NCBI RefSeq assembly: GCF_001625215.2
Contig: NC_030381.2
Location: forward strand, 48,321,214-48,385,213
From: Daucus carota subsp. sativus
Taxonomy: Eukaryota > Streptophyta > Magnoliopsida > Apiales > Apiaceae
Direction: 5' to 3'
DNA length: 64,000 bases
Positions 1-11,911 of the stretch are shown here, in pieces. The notes beneath the pieces are model-generated. The model saw nothing but the letters and a program-made list of their open reading frames with translations, did no database searches and had not been told where the DNA came from. Numbering within the stretch: position 1 is the stretch's first letter; each line of letters opens with the position of its first letter. The position numbers and the translations under genes are program-made.

Positions 1-75
1 AAAGAACTTCAAAAGCTTATCAATATTTACCAAAAAAATCACCACCATAACTTCACATATACCAACACATATTAC

Positions 76-777
76 CTGATTTCTGTACTGCTCGTAAACC
101 GCCATGTCAGATGTGTTCTTTGCACGTCCATTTCCATTCGATGCTCCACTCCCATTGCTAACGGCTGTACCATTGGCATGTCCGTTTGCATCGGCATCTT
201 TACCAGTACTCTCTTTTTTCCTCCCAAACTTCACATCATAAAACATCTTAAAATCCTAAAATTAGAAAGAAAAAGAACAAAGTTCTCGATTAAGCCCTAA
301 TAACATCAACATCCTATAGAACAGATATAATATCAACTCGAGATCACGTCTTACCCAACTAACACAACAATATCCTCAAAATAACAATATTAAATATCAT
401 TTTGAACTCGAGATCACTTCCAATGCCGACGAGTACAAACTCATGCCTAAGTAAAATGTGCCATTAATTAAGTCAACACGCTAACACATAACACTAACAG
501 TTTTTCAATAAATCACCGAACAAACTAGATTCGTAACTAATTAAGATTAAAACGCTCCATTTCATCAACGAGATGGATTAATTCTCGACACGAAACACAT
601 AATCAAACTCGAATAATGCTTGAAATGCTACATTTCATCAGTCAAAAAGATTGATTGTAGATAGGAAACAGGAAATTGTTGATTATAAGCATATACATAC
701 ATATATGATTGATGAGCAAGAAGAGAATGAAGTATCACCTGGAATGACCAGCGAGTGATGGAAGGTTCGTCCGCCAT
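76..777 (-). CDS. Katanin p60 ATPase-containing subunit A-like 2 (partial, 5' exons only)
   Basis: Two 5' exons can be read on the minus strand. Exon 1 is 777-739 (13 codons, MADEPSITRWSFQ) with donor CAG|GTGATA. Exon 2 is 255-76 (60 codons), from acceptor TTTTAG to donor CAG|GTAATA. It includes DFKMFYDVKFGRKK, a Gly/Asn-rich linker and SDMAVYEQYRNQ. This N-terminus matches my memory of the plant microtubule-severing AAA ATPase At2g34560 (katanin A-like 2). The AAA domain itself would lie below position 1, so no Walker motifs are visible. A (CT)n tract sits about 30 nt upstream of the ATG, probably in the 5' UTR. Family identity rests on the N-terminal motif and on neighbouring genes, so it is moderate; the exon structure is strong. 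Confidence 0.62.
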
Positions 778-805
778 CTCTACGAAATCAAATGAAGCAC
801 TTGGT

Positions 806-806
<1 letters not shown>

Positions 807-852
<46 letters not shown>
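807..852. repeat. (GA)n microsatellite
   Basis: About 23 uninterrupted AG units, read as (CT)n on the minus strand just upstream of the katanin-like ATG. CT-rich tracts are common in plant 5' UTRs. The open frame across it (a run of Arg-Glu) is a repeat artefact. Confidence 0.95.
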
Positions 853-855
<3 letters not shown>

Positions 856-3592
856 AGATAGCGATCGCCGAGGGAGAGTCCACACAGCGGAGAGATTCTG
901 TTTGTAAGAGAAGGAGCATGTGCTTAAATCTAGCTGTGAAATATGATATTAACTATTCAATTAGGAATTTTTCCATCAAATATCAATTTTTTTGTATCTT
1001 AATATAATCAAGTAAAAATTTATGATTTTTAATATCTCAGATAATATATTGAGAATTCAAAATTTATTTAAAATTTATAAATTTTGGAATTAAAATATTT
1101 TTTTGATTTTACAAAATGATGAATTATGTGGAATTTGTTAGTGTATTCTTTTCTGTTTTGAGATCACTTTGCGATCCATCAATTTAAAATTTTATGCTTA
1201 AATATTAAGATTTGTTAAATTTCCAATAGATAAAAATTTACTTATAATTTATTAAAATTCATGTACTACTATTAATTCTTTAAAACTTTAATAAAATAAC
1301 CCCAAAACAATACTCCATCTTATTGAATAAAAACTCACTATATATGCAAATAAAAAACAAGCTGAATTGGGAATTGTAGTTAGCTTTTTAACTTTGCTGT
1401 TAAAAAAAGAGAAGCATTTTTAACTTCGTTTTGGCTTTATCTTTTCCTATTTACCCACTTTATGTGATACAGTAGTGCTTTTAGAATTCACTTTGACAAA
1501 TAGAACTAGTGTTACATGCTTCCTCTACTAGTCGCAGCAATGTAATGATCCCTAGTTCTGGACTTCCTTCTCCACATTTTAATATTCGTCCTAGTGTCAT
1601 CAGGTAAGTTAACACTTGTCTGTGCTGTAATTGTTTCCCTTGAAGACAGGAAGCTATTAGGCAATCTAGTGTCTAGTTTCACTTCATAGTTATCTTCTTG
1701 TTTTCTGATCTTTTGGGATCCTATTAGAAGACATAATGACATTCTTATGATAAACTAATTGCAAAATTTGCCCGATAATTCAATGATTAAAACAAGTGAA
1801 ATTGCATGATGGGGTCATTACGCCAATCAGAATCATAATAATTCAGGATAAACGTAATTGTAGATATAAATGCAAAAGCATTTTAAAGACGAAATGATGT
1901 AGAAACTAGATCAAAATAAATAACAGATATATACAAGTTTCAAAAATCTACTCGAATATTCCAGCACATACACAAATTATATAGTTTCCTAGCTATAAAC
2001 AGCCACTGGCACACAGCTTTAAAGGTACTCCGCTAATGAGTATACTCTGTCAAAAAAACAAACAAACAATGAAGTTATCATATACGTCAGCCTTTGCAGT
2101 CGAACTGAGGAGAAAATCATATGACCAAAATCCTCCAGATACAATGTCATCATTTCTCGTTATACTTGTTGAACTCATGTAAAGCCTTGTAACAGACAAG
2201 GCATCATTTCCACTGTAAGCTATCCATACTAGCAATGAAGCAGGGATGACACTTACATTATAAACAGGGGGACTGAATAGCCTGTATTGTCAGATGTTAT
2301 GCAGTCCATAGTCACATAGGGAAAAATAACCTAATCGTACCACTGAAAATTCATCACAAATTATGCACTAAAATTCAAGGGGGACTTTAACAAAAAGTTT
2401 ACATGTAGATAAACTATAAATAAATACTTACTTTGATAAAGGTGATGCAAATTCTTGGTGGTTGTTGGTTGAGGATCAAATTTAAGAGACAATCTGTTTT
2501 AGATTCGTCGAAACAGCAGTTCTCCCTGAACATGTTAATTTATTTGAGTAAGCAAACTGATATACACAGAGATCTTTGGACACGTGCTATGGTAGAGATC
2601 TGCAAAAACAGAGCTCACTATGTCTATAAGGTATATACCCTGCTAGATTATATTTGAATTTCTTTTTCTACATATATCCATATCTATGATTTTCATATGG
2701 GCTTGAAGTACCTCAGAGTTGCTGCACTGAGTTCGAATTTGCAAAGAATATATCTTTGCACTTCGAGATTTTCAGGGACAATAAAATTGAATTCTTCAAT
2801 TGAAAGGTGTTATGATGGTCACATATTTTGAACAGTTAACAGTTATGAAAGCTCAACTGAAATTCAATTTACAAGGCTATTAATGTTAAATGCTGAGAGG
2901 GAAATTTCTTTTCGGGAAAAAACACCATAACATGCAAATGTATGCAGGGGGGACCACCAGATCTCTTCATGGATTAGCACTTAATAAAGAAGAAAAAAGG
3001 GGTTAACAAGGTTCAACTGTAGAACCACAAACAAGGTTCATATATCCTATTATAGAACCAGAAACAAGGTTTGATTGCATCTGAGGATATTTGAGTGTGG
3101 ATTCTTATCGTTATCAGCTGACATGGAGTATTAATCCATTTTTCTGCTCAATTCTTCTTTTTCTGTTATATACTGTTTCTCTGCTTCAGTTTTTGTGACC
3201 TCAATTAAGTGGTCTAATTTTAATGAGCTTTCTGGATCTTATTCCATAATATCTTAAATTTCATATCTTTACTTGACATAACTTGCACCCAATATCAGTA
3301 GTCCTATCTCTACGTATTACCAAAGGAACAGTGATCCAGTGGTCTCTGTGGAGAGAAGTGTGCCTGGATATAGCGATAGTGGTCCTCTTAAAACCCCAGC
3401 AGCCATTTTAAAAACAAAAAAAGTTCGTATATTCACATTGAAAAAGGGAGCAAGTGTATGTAACTGAGAGATGCTTTAGAAGATGAAGTACCTCACTGTC
3501 CTTATATTCCATGGAGATGGAGCATGCTAATGATACTTTTGAGATTGTTTTTAGCCCATGGTCCTCTGCCAGTCAACCTTTTTTGAACAAAA
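853..3592. other. Intergenic region between katanin-like gene and maturase
   Basis: AT-rich DNA containing the promoter of the minus-strand katanin-like gene at its left end and the 3' flank of the maturase at its right end. Two short minus-strand frames (1742-1512 and 2235-2050) look somewhat protein-like but match no family I recognise. A short imperfect direct repeat containing 'gaacca.aaacaaggtt' lies at about 3020-3070. No convincing gene is seen. Confidence 0.5.
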
Positions 3593-5707
3593 CTAGACTT
3601 CTGATGATAGCACCATGTCCTTAGAAGCATTATCGGTATCTTTCTCAGAAGAAGACTGGTTGCTTCGCACTCCAAGAGTTTTATAGTTCCACACAATCTC
3701 AGATATCTCCTCTTGAGGCAATGTTAGACCTTGTTTTTTAATTGATCTTTGCAATTCGCAGAAAAATTTTGGATTTTGCAAGTTTATATACTCATGTATA
3801 ACTCGTTCGTGGTCCGGAATCCAGTTTCTAGGGAACACGGTGTAATCACATGATGGAATCGAAGACATGTGAGAAAACTGAACTCCTTCTATAGCATCAA
3901 CAAGCCCCATTCTCAGAAGGTCTGAATATTCGGGTGCGGAATTTTGAGTACTTTCCACCAGGGGCCGGCTAAGATTACGTGACGCAATCTTGTACACCTT
4001 GGCACGAGATTTTAGCCTATACCTCGCAGCATATAATTTAGCGAGAGAGCTGCGAATCACATAAGCACAAAAACCAACAATTTTCTTTCGGTTATCTGCA
4101 TATCTAAACCAATCCGCCATGGTCTCAAGAAACTTATTCATTTGAGCATTGGTGTGAGCCTGGCCTGAATAAAGCATGGGAGTGCAAGGCAGTGGTTCAG
4201 GATCCCTGTCACCCTTAACAAACTTAAGCCGTCTGAACTGCCTAATGCATTTTTGTAAACTAGCCGTTACAGAAAGCAACGTTCCTACACCCTTCTGATT
4301 TACTATATTACCACCACTTGCTGTGTAGCGTAGAGTCGGGTAAATCACACGTCTAGATATAATATGATCCAAGAACTCAACACCCCTAGTTACATGTTCA
4401 ATCTCCAGCTTTGAGTTATCTAACCTTATCCCAAAATTACTCTCACAAAATTCAATTATTTCTTTCCGAGTTTCAACGGCATCCTCCCTTGGTCCCCTAA
4501 TTCCAACCAAAAAATGACCCCCATATCGAATATAATCCATTTTTCTTGTTTTCTCCTTCCCACTAGCTGGTACAAACTCCGGCCAAGAAGGGTTATGAGA
4601 ACCGTCATTAACAGAATCCTTCCATATCGAATCTAATCTAGATGGGCGAAAGAATTCTACCAATTTATCTTCCATCATATGATCTAATTCACTAAGACAA
4701 ATATTAGCAAGCAATGGACTAAGAATTCCACAACCACCATAATTAGGGACCTTGACTGCTTCCTCTGGTGCAAAATCAAAGAAAGTCCTCAACCAATAAG
4801 GATCAGGTTTCGGCTCATTTTCATTCAAAATCTTTTTTCGCGTTGAACCCTTTTTCCTATCCTTCTTACTCTTATCAAATTCCCCCCTACCTTCATCACC
4901 ACATTGGATTCCATTACTCACCCGCAACCCAGATTTAATCAACCTAAGTACCTTCTTATCCTTAACTACATTTCCAACAAAATGCATCACGATGTTTTCA
5001 TCAACATCATCAAAAAACTGAGTTAAATCACCTTTCATAAACCAAAGATACCCCGAAAAATTACTCCTAATCGTCCTGATAACCGAATGTGCATTTCTAC
5101 CAGGCCTAAAAGCATGCGACTTCGACGAAAACCTCGGCTCAAAAATTGGTTCAAGAATCATCAACACCACCTCCTGAACAACCCGGTCTTGAAATGGCGG
5201 TGTGGGGTCACTCAAAATCGCCTCAAGTTTCCGCCTTGAAATATTCCTCAACACGGGTTTTTCATTTGGACTACAAATATACACACCCTCTCCGATCTTC
5301 TTATTCCACTGAAACTGACTGTGTATCACCGCATTCCGGAGCGAAAGAAGATCAGAAAGGACATGAAAATGAATGGCATTGCGAGGGGGGAATGAGCCCG
5401 TCACGTGGGCACACGTGCGTTGATAAGCTAAGACCCAAAGATCAAGTTTCGAGAGAAAGCCAGTGAGATTTGTAAAGGGTTTAGGCGGGGTTGGGTTTTG
5501 AGTAGTGTGGTGGTGAGAAAAGGATCGGACCCAGAGGTCCGAGAGGATTTGGATCGGGTCTTCTTTAAGGAGAGTATAGGGGTCTTGTTGGGGAGCTTTG
5601 GGGGGAGCTTGTGGTGGGTGGGGGCGGTGGCGGTGGATGGTAGAGTGAGAGACTGAGCGCAGTGTGGACATGCGCGCAAAGTGTTTGATATTGTGTCTCA
5701 GTGACAT
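3593..5707 (-). CDS. nMAT1: Nuclear-encoded mitochondrial group II intron maturase, nMAT1-type
   Basis: Single-exon ORF of 704 aa. Plant nMAT proteins assist splicing of mitochondrial group II introns; nMAT1 acts on nad introns needed for complex I. The N-terminus (about 1-40) is basic, Ser/His-rich and low in acid, as in a mitochondrial presequence; Met13 is an alternative start. RT-like blocks follow: FMKGDLTQFFDDVDE (223-237), CGILSPLLANICLSELD (326-342), DYIRYGGHFLVGI (391-403) and LDNSKLEIEH (429-438). Domain X (about 478-582) carries YAARYRLKSRAKVYKIASRN. The catalytic RT box normally reads YxDD; here it is YGGH, so no polymerase activity is expected. No HNH endonuclease domain is seen, which places it in the nMAT1/nMAT2 class. 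Length fits nMAT1 (about 711 aa in Arabidopsis, from memory) better than nMAT2 (about 735 aa). Start chosen as first Met of the frame. Confidence 0.82.
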   Translation of the reverse strand: MSLRHNIKHFARMSTLRSVSHSTIHRHRPHPPQAPPKAPQQDPYTLLKEDPIQILSDLWVRSFSHHHTTQNPTPPKPFTNLTGFLSKLDLWVLAYQRTCAHVTGSFPPRNAIHFHVLSDLLSLRNAVIHSQFQWNKKIGEGVYICSPNEKPVLRNISRRKLEAILSDPTPPFQDRVVQEVVLMILEPIFEPRFSSKSHAFRPGRNAHSVIRTIRSNFSGYLWFMKGDLTQFFDDVDENIVMHFVGNVVKDKKVLRLIKSGLRVSNGIQCGDEGRGEFDKSKKDRKKGSTRKKILNENEPKPDPYWLRTFFDFAPEEAVKVPNYGGCGILSPLLANICLSELDHMMEDKLVEFFRPSRLDSIWKDSVNDGSHNPSWPEFVPASGKEKTRKMDYIRYGGHFLVGIRGPREDAVETRKEIIEFCESNFGIRLDNSKLEIEHVTRGVEFLDHIISRRVIYPTLRYTASGGNIVNQKGVGTLLSVTASLQKCIRQFRRLKFVKGDRDPEPLPCTPMLYSGQAHTNAQMNKFLETMADWFRYADNRKKIVGFCAYVIRSSLAKLYAARYRLKSRAKVYKIASRNLSRPLVESTQNSAPEYSDLLRMGLVDAIEGVQFSHMSSIPSCDYTVFPRNWIPDHERVIHEYINLQNPKFFCELQRSIKKQGLTLPQEEISEIVWNYKTLGVRSNQSSSEKDTDNASKDMVLSSEV

Positions 5708-6536
5708 TTTTGATTTTGGTGGTGATAGTCAGATTGGCGGTTTCAGCTTTGGGTGGGATTTTATGAATTCAAATGGAGAGGCTTTTATATAATGTCTAAA
5801 AGCTTCAGTACTATGGCTCCGATGGGTATTGCTAAATGCAGTAAAAAATTGCTTAACGCAGTAATCAGCAATTACGTTTCTAACCTTTTGCTTGGTGCGT
5901 GATATTCAATGACTCATTCAATGAGATTGACTATCCATCTGATTAAAGCGAATACTGTAACTTATTGCTCGTATTAACCTCCGCCAACTCAATTCACTGA
6001 TACATCTGGTCATAAAATTTGAAAATTAATTAATATAAGAAATCGTATAATCTAAATACATTATTAGTTCTACTTTTCACAATAATAAAAATATATTCTT
6101 GATAAGCTGTAGTAAAAATATATTAATAAAGCCGAATGTTCATATTTTTTGGCTAATTTATTTTTAATTAATTAATTATTGATTATAATAATTAATCTTT
6201 TTTGAAATAAGATTATAATAATTAATCTTGTTTTGAATTAATTGGTAATTTTTTATTTTTATATATATATTAAGGTATATCGATCATATACTAGTAGAAG
6301 TTATATTTTAATTCTTGTAAAATATATTGATGAAGACTTCAACTTACAACGTAGTTACTTGACCTTATATATTTTTTATTCAATATTCGATATTATTATT
6401 TTTAATTTTTTCTCTAATAACTATATATATGATTTTTTTTGAAAAAATTGAAATATGTTGTTTAAACAATGGAGTCTAATTTTTTTAGAGTAATTGAAAA
6501 ACATCAAATAATTTATATAACATCAAAAGAGCATTT

Positions 6537-6587
6537 ATATATTTATTTTTACTTTTTTTTTTTTGAAATATATATTTATTTTTACTT
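6537..6587. mobile_element. Poly(A)-only micro-insertion with 18-bp target duplication
   Basis: The 18-bp sequence atatatttatttttactt occurs at 6537-6554 and again at 6570-6587. Between the copies lies only a T run followed by gaaat. Read on the minus strand this is a few bases ending in C, then poly(A), flanked by a perfect direct duplication, as expected for an extremely 5'-truncated retroposon. Confidence 0.6.
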
Positions 6588-6680
6588 ATGTTTATCATTA
6601 GTTTTATATCAAATTTCATATCTTAATATATTATAAACAAGGTTGATTTTCAAAGTAAAAGTATATGTAATAAAATAAGA

Positions 6681-6708
<28 letters not shown>
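6681..6708. repeat. (AT)n microsatellite
   Basis: Uninterrupted AT dinucleotide run of 14 units. Confidence 0.9.
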
Positions 6709-6711
<3 letters not shown>

Positions 6712-6724
6712 ATTTCGATGTTGA

Positions 6725-6882
6725 TATATGTACATCTTAAATTTATTTATGCACACCTTTCCATTTATTTTGTACTAAATTACCCCGAAATTGATAAGAG
6801 ATTTGGTTGAAATGATAAAGGACGAGTAATTTAGTATAAAACAAGCTTAAGGGTGCATAAATTAATTTAGAGTGTGCATATA
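6725..6882. mobile_element. Foldback MITE-like inverted repeat
   Basis: Arms of about 60 nt pair across a short AT-rich loop: 'tgtacatcttaaatt..tttatgcacac' and 'tgtactaaattacc' on the left match, reversed and complemented, 'gtaatttagtataaa' and 'gtgcataaattaatttagagtgtgcat' on the right. The target-site duplication is not clear. Confidence 0.5.
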
Positions 6883-9800
6883 TAGCACCCTATAATTTTA
6901 TTAAGTATTAGTAAAAGTAAAAATCTTATGAATTTAAAATTTTAATATAATTTTTATAATAAATTAATAATATACCTATGCAAATTAATAGTTAGGAAAA
7001 AAATTATTTACTGATTGAGATTATTAATTTATCAAATTATAAATATGATATCTTCACTCTATTGTTAAGAAAATAATTTTCAAACATTAATTTATAATAA
7101 ATAAATAATATTTTATCAACTATCAATACACGAAGTTGATTACGGTTTGCAAAACAATCCTGGCGAAAAGCTGTCACGAGAGAGTTTCATTAAATAACAT
7201 TGAATAGGGTGAGAAAGTGCGATTATACGCAGAATACAATACAAGGATAGCACTGTAATTTGTGGTTACTGCACAAAGTAAAAGTTCACTGCATTTAGCA
7301 ATCATGAATATAATTTATGGTTTAGCACCGCGATCGGACCGATAGGTCCTTTTTATTTGTTGAAAATTTAATTTAGATTGACGTAAAGTATTAGAAAATT
7401 TATAATTTACCGTCTCCTAAACTTACAGCCGCCTCCCTCCTCTCCTCTGTTAGGATTTATCTAATTTCAAGTAAATTGAGAGACTTCCACTGATTTTCTT
7501 CAGTAAAAGCTTCAATCTTTCGTTATCTTTTACTCTTGTTAATAAAAACCAATTTTTTGAGTGTTCGTGTGTCTCTTCTCTTGGAGTGTGCGTTTTGTCT
7601 CTTTTTGGAGTGTTTTGTTATATTTTTGTTTAGTTATGATTAGATATTATTTCGTGTTATTTCTGTCGATAACGGGCTTATTGATATTTTTAGTTATATG
7701 TGACGACTGTATCGAATCTGGGATTGTGATGATTATTACAAGAGCTCACATTTCACAACCAAAGATTGTTTATCCTTCACGGTTTTACACTTTCGACATA
7801 TCCATAACAGGTATTCGGCATGTAGATAGCTTGGGTGTTTTCGGCATGTCTATAGCTGGTGTCCGGCATGTAGATAGCTGTGCTGCCGCTTCTCCTATCA
7901 TATTCCATCAAATAGTTTCATTTAAAATAATTAAATAATTCAGTTAAGCAGTTAAAACAGTTGATACAATTGTCAAAACTCTGACTTAACAAACAGAGCC
8001 ATGATCATATATATTTACGTATAATAAAACAAGAAATTTTATTAGTACACCTAAGAAAAAGTAAAAGAATATAAGAGATGATTAATACTCCCATTTATTG
8101 TACTATAAGAAAACAACAAATTCATCTAGGCAAACTTCAGACAAGAGCATACAGTCAGGACAGTGAGAGGAGGGGGAACCAGGGGGTAGCAAGTCAAAAA
8201 TTGCCATGTGCATTCTAACAACGAAGTCAAGAATCTAAACGTAAATAATTAAATGTGTTCTTCCACGCAGCCAGAAAATAATTAGTATTGGTTTAAATTT
8301 TATCAATATTTTAATATATAAAAAGTTAATTTTATATATTAGTTTTCTAATTAGTTATTCAATGAAAATACTATATTAAATTTAATTACTAGGGACATAT
8401 TTTTAAATGATTTTCTTTACTTTAACATGTATGCTAAAATTGATACAATATTTATTTCAAAATACTTATTTTAGAACCAAGGAATTAGCTTCAAAAATTG
8501 AGACAAGGCACACATGTATATATTTTGGTACACGACACGAATATGAAATAAAAAAATCAATATTTGAATTTCATTTTTTGATACAGAAATTTAAAATTAC
8601 GCCGTGAATTTAGTATCAGATATAATTTTTCATTTTATATACACGAATGTAGTTATGTACACAATATAAAATGAATAAATCATTTTCAAGTAAAAAAATT
8701 ATATATTTATATATATTATATATACATGTAGAAATTTGTATGCCAACTTTTATATATTTACTAATTATATATAATACATATACATGTATAACTTTGTACA
8801 AATTGTATACAAATATAAAGATTTGATTTATAAAATAATACATAAAATTGTGGTTTGAAAATATTATTTAATTAAATTTATTATTATATTTATATTAAGT
8901 ACGAAAACTACATGAAAAACATACGACATTTTTCAAAACAGATATCAAATTTGAGATTGGGTATCCTATTCTATTGGCTATAAATTTCACCTCCAAATAC
9001 ACGAAATATCAAAATATATAAACGACAACAAGTATTGGCAGGTTTACTTAAAACACATTTTAAAATATTAGAGTATTGTCTTTCTTTTAACTTATCCTAG
9101 CTAAATATTTTAACATCTTATAATAAAAATGAAAATTCTATATTATTTTTAATATATAACAATTTTTTATAGCTAGTCTCATGAAAACTTAAAACATATC
9201 TTGATTGTTCACTTGATTCCTCTTGTTCACACGTTTACCTGCGAAGCACTCGAAGGTTTAAGTGCTATTTACCTTGTTCACATGAGGCGGATTCCTTCTA
9301 TGAAAAAAATTTGAAAAATTCACATAATTATTATTCTATATTATTTTAACCGAACCACAAAGAATCTCTGGGTGAATTGTCTTAACTAATATCCATTTAT
9401 TGACATTTAATTGTATTTACAATTTGAACAAAATATCAATTTCTATGCTGTACATTCAACCAAATAACTTTATGCATTTGACTAAAGTGCACTCGAATCA
9501 CAACCCCACCAATATCAATAGGTTAAAGAGTGGTACTCCACTGTACATCCAATTTTAATACACGGTTCTCACATCAACCCATCACATCCACATCTCTATT
9601 TCAGCAGTACTAGGTTCTGATTTGTAACCTGTCATTCATGAGTTGTGAACAGTACGTGACTGCTTAACTCACTCCAATGTACATAGATATGTACACCAAA
9701 ATCAGCAGAAAAAGAATGAAATATTCATGTAGTAAGCTTTACGAAAGCTAGCTAGCCACATTGCAGCTAGCTACAGCTGATAAAAGGTCCTTGAATAAGG

Positions 9801-10413
9801 GGCTTCACCTTCTCATCGTCCCCCAATATTTAAGCCCTTAATTTCAGACTTAAATATGTGGCAGTACATGGTGCACACAACCACAGACATCTGAGTCTTT
9901 ATTTGGCTTAAAAGGGAATTCAAACTTACAACTTGCAAGTCAAAACCTGTACCAAACATATATCCCTAACCGTTCTTTCCATCGATCAGTTGTTTCTATT
10001 TGATTTGTCATTTCTCATTTCTTAGAATAATAAATGGTCCATCAGAGTACTGTTGACGTACCTTGATATATGATTGACCAGTAATAATATGAATAAAACA
10101 GAATAAAAGAACAGACACTCTATACATGCTAATTTACACATCAAGAATTAAGCTTCAACACTTTTTATTCATCAAACAAGTTGAAAGATGACTGCTTCAT
10201 CAGATGTTTTTACTGAACTATTACATATAAATGACAGTACATTTTACATATTTTGTCTAATCAAAACTCAATATCAGAGAACTCTTGTTCAAAGAACTTC
10301 GGATACCATTAATGCTCATGTTTCTTGAGATCAAGAAACCCGGAAAATCGCGTATTACTGCAAGAAAAGCGGGCATTTCTTACCGACATATTTCCGAATA
10401 AACGAAGGAGCCA

Positions 10414-10845
10414 CTAGGGTTTTGGGGAGGAGAGTTCGCAAAAAAAGGTGATGGAATTAGGGAAATCATTATGGCAAGGAGAAGATCCAGAAGGCGGAAT
10501 AAAACCCTTGGGAAGCATAGTAGTAAAAGCCCTCGTATCTATATTGTTGTTTTTACTACTCCTCGTCTTCCTTCGTGTTTTCTTGTTCTTGCTTTCGATC
10601 AAATTCTTGTGTCGCCGCCATTGTTGCGGCTCTTGGTCTTTCAAGAAATATGGGGTGGTGTTATTGATGCGGAACACCCGGAAATACGTGGCGGCGGCCG
10701 GCGGTGGAGGGGTTTGATCTTCCTGTGATGACGAAGAACACGGGACGGAAAGTGATAAGAATATTGTTACGAGGAGAAGGATGGGGAAGATTCGAACGGG
10801 GGTTGTGATGTTGTGACGAGTAAGGCTAGGTTTCGAGAAACCCAT
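10414..10845 (-). CDS. IDA-like (IDL) secreted signalling peptide precursor
   Basis: Single-exon ORF of 143 aa. IDA-like peptides are apoplastic ligands of HAESA-type receptor kinases, controlling organ abscission, lateral root emergence and stress responses. Residues about 17-36 form a hydrophobic core (IFPILLLVTIFLSLSVPC), so a signal peptide is likely, with cleavage near 36-41. The middle is Pro-rich and then strongly basic (KNKKTRRKTRSSK, 87-99), as in processed prepropeptides. The conserved block is at 107-126 (FTTMLPKGFIPPSGSSPCHN), matching the IDA/IDL core PIPPSxxSxxHN. Oddities are Cys124 where Lys/Arg is usual, and a 17-residue tail after HN containing a second Cys. It could be a PIP-type or other related peptide; IDL is my best reading. 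Confidence 0.72.
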   Translation of the reverse strand: MGFSKPSLTRHNITTPVRIFPILLLVTIFLSLSVPCSSSSQEDQTPPPPAAATYFRVFRINNTTPYFLKDQEPQQWRRHKNLIESKNKKTRRKTRSSKNNNIDTRAFTTMLPKGFIPPSGSSPCHNDFPNSITFFCELSSPKP

Positions 10846-10927
10846 CTAGTGGTATTGAATATTGATCGTCAAGAAGAGAAAGATTTTTGTGGTAGAAGTG
10901 GAATTGAGAGTGTTTGTGTGGTTTTTA

Positions 10928-10938
10928 ATTTATATATG
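10928..10938 (-). promoter_or_regulatory. Probable TATA box of IDA-like gene
   Basis: Minus-strand TATATAAAT about 85 nt upstream of the IDA-like ATG, a usual distance for a plant TATA element with a short 5' UTR. Confidence 0.5.
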
Positions 10939-11309
10939 GAGTGAGAGCTGAGGGCAAGACAAATTAACGGAAGGGACACAATACACACGTCTCATGTCTG
11001 CATCTGTATCTGTATCTACAAATAGATGCAATGCAAATAGTTTTAAAATTTTACGTATGGCATATTAGCACGTGTCGCTGTTTTTTGGGAGTAAAAATTT
11101 ATTTTTAAAAAATTTATTTAAAATTCTTAGCTAAAATAACACGATCTCCATATTTTTTATTTATAATATGTATTAATGACTTTTAGCTAAATTTCTTGAT
11201 GATTGAAAATGCTCTAAGTCTATGTCGACAAACATCTTTTTACATCTTATTTACAATAAATGACAACATTTCATTGTTCAGTTTTTTGAATTTTGTAGGA
11301 TAACAATTA

Positions 11310-11650
11310 TGTTTGAGAGGGTCGTAAATAATATGCCCCCATTTTCCCTATAAGAATAGGTAGAAAAATTTCTAACCCAACTTTTATTATCAATCGTAAT
11401 TATTTTCGACTAGGAATGTGGGTGGGAAAATGACCGCTCATTTCTTTGAGGGAATATAATCGAGTGCTTGAACGCGATTGAAATTAGCTCAGTATTCTCG
11501 ACCGGCCACCAATTTGACCGTGTACGATTGTCAACTTTAATTTTAATATTTTATTTTTGACCGCTCTATTTTCGACTGTATACGTATGCAATCGAAATTA
11601 AACGTAGTCGAAAATTGCAGTCGAAATTATCCATTTTTCTTGTCAATGAT
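11310..11650. mobile_element. Possible decayed CACTA-type terminus
   Basis: Repeated short motifs of the type 'tcgaaatta/tcgactg' cluster here, followed by 'ccatttttcttgtcaatg', which resembles a mutated CACTA end (TTCTTGTAGTG). No opposite terminus was found, so this is tentative. Confidence 0.25.
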
Positions 11651-11911
11651 ATAAATTTCAGCTCGCCTGGTGAATAATAGTGATTCAAGTACATTTTATA
11701 TTTTCATTTATCAGATAATAATCTTATGAATTGAACACAAAATATCAGTCAGTTGCTATATGAACTTATGGGGTTAGTGTTTCTGTTTTGCTAATTGTAG
11801 CTCGGAAGATTTTACCTTCGAAGCATGCGTGTTACTATTTTGGAATAATACGGGCAGGCAATTATATACAGTTTAATTAATTCAAAATGAAAAGTTTTAC
11901 TGGCATAATAT

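Larger units (their letters stand above)
5708..10413. other. Long AT-rich intergenic region
   Basis: Holds the maturase promoter at its left edge and the 3' flank of the IDA-like gene at its right edge. It contains a poly(T) micro-insertion (6537-6587), an (AT)n microsatellite (6681-6708) and a foldback element (6725-6882). A frame at 7561-7938 has no ATG at its 5' end and no recognisable domain; it includes a short duplicated motif ('cggcatgtagatagc'). I see no gene. Confidence 0.5.

Noticed and set aside
792..1007. 71-aa plus-strand frame
   Set aside because: Almost half is Arg-Glu from the (GA)n microsatellite, and it overlaps the katanin-like 5' UTR in antisense.
2050..2235. Minus-strand frame with protein-like composition
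   Set aside because: No convincing acceptor or donor, no family recognised and no linked exons; could be a pseudogene, but nothing decisive.
5146..5466. Plus-strand frame over the maturase
   Set aside because: Antisense shadow of the maturase CDS.
7561..7938. 125-aa plus-strand frame
   Set aside because: Begins at GTG, AT-rich hydrophobic composition, a duplicated motif inside and no promoter or domain.
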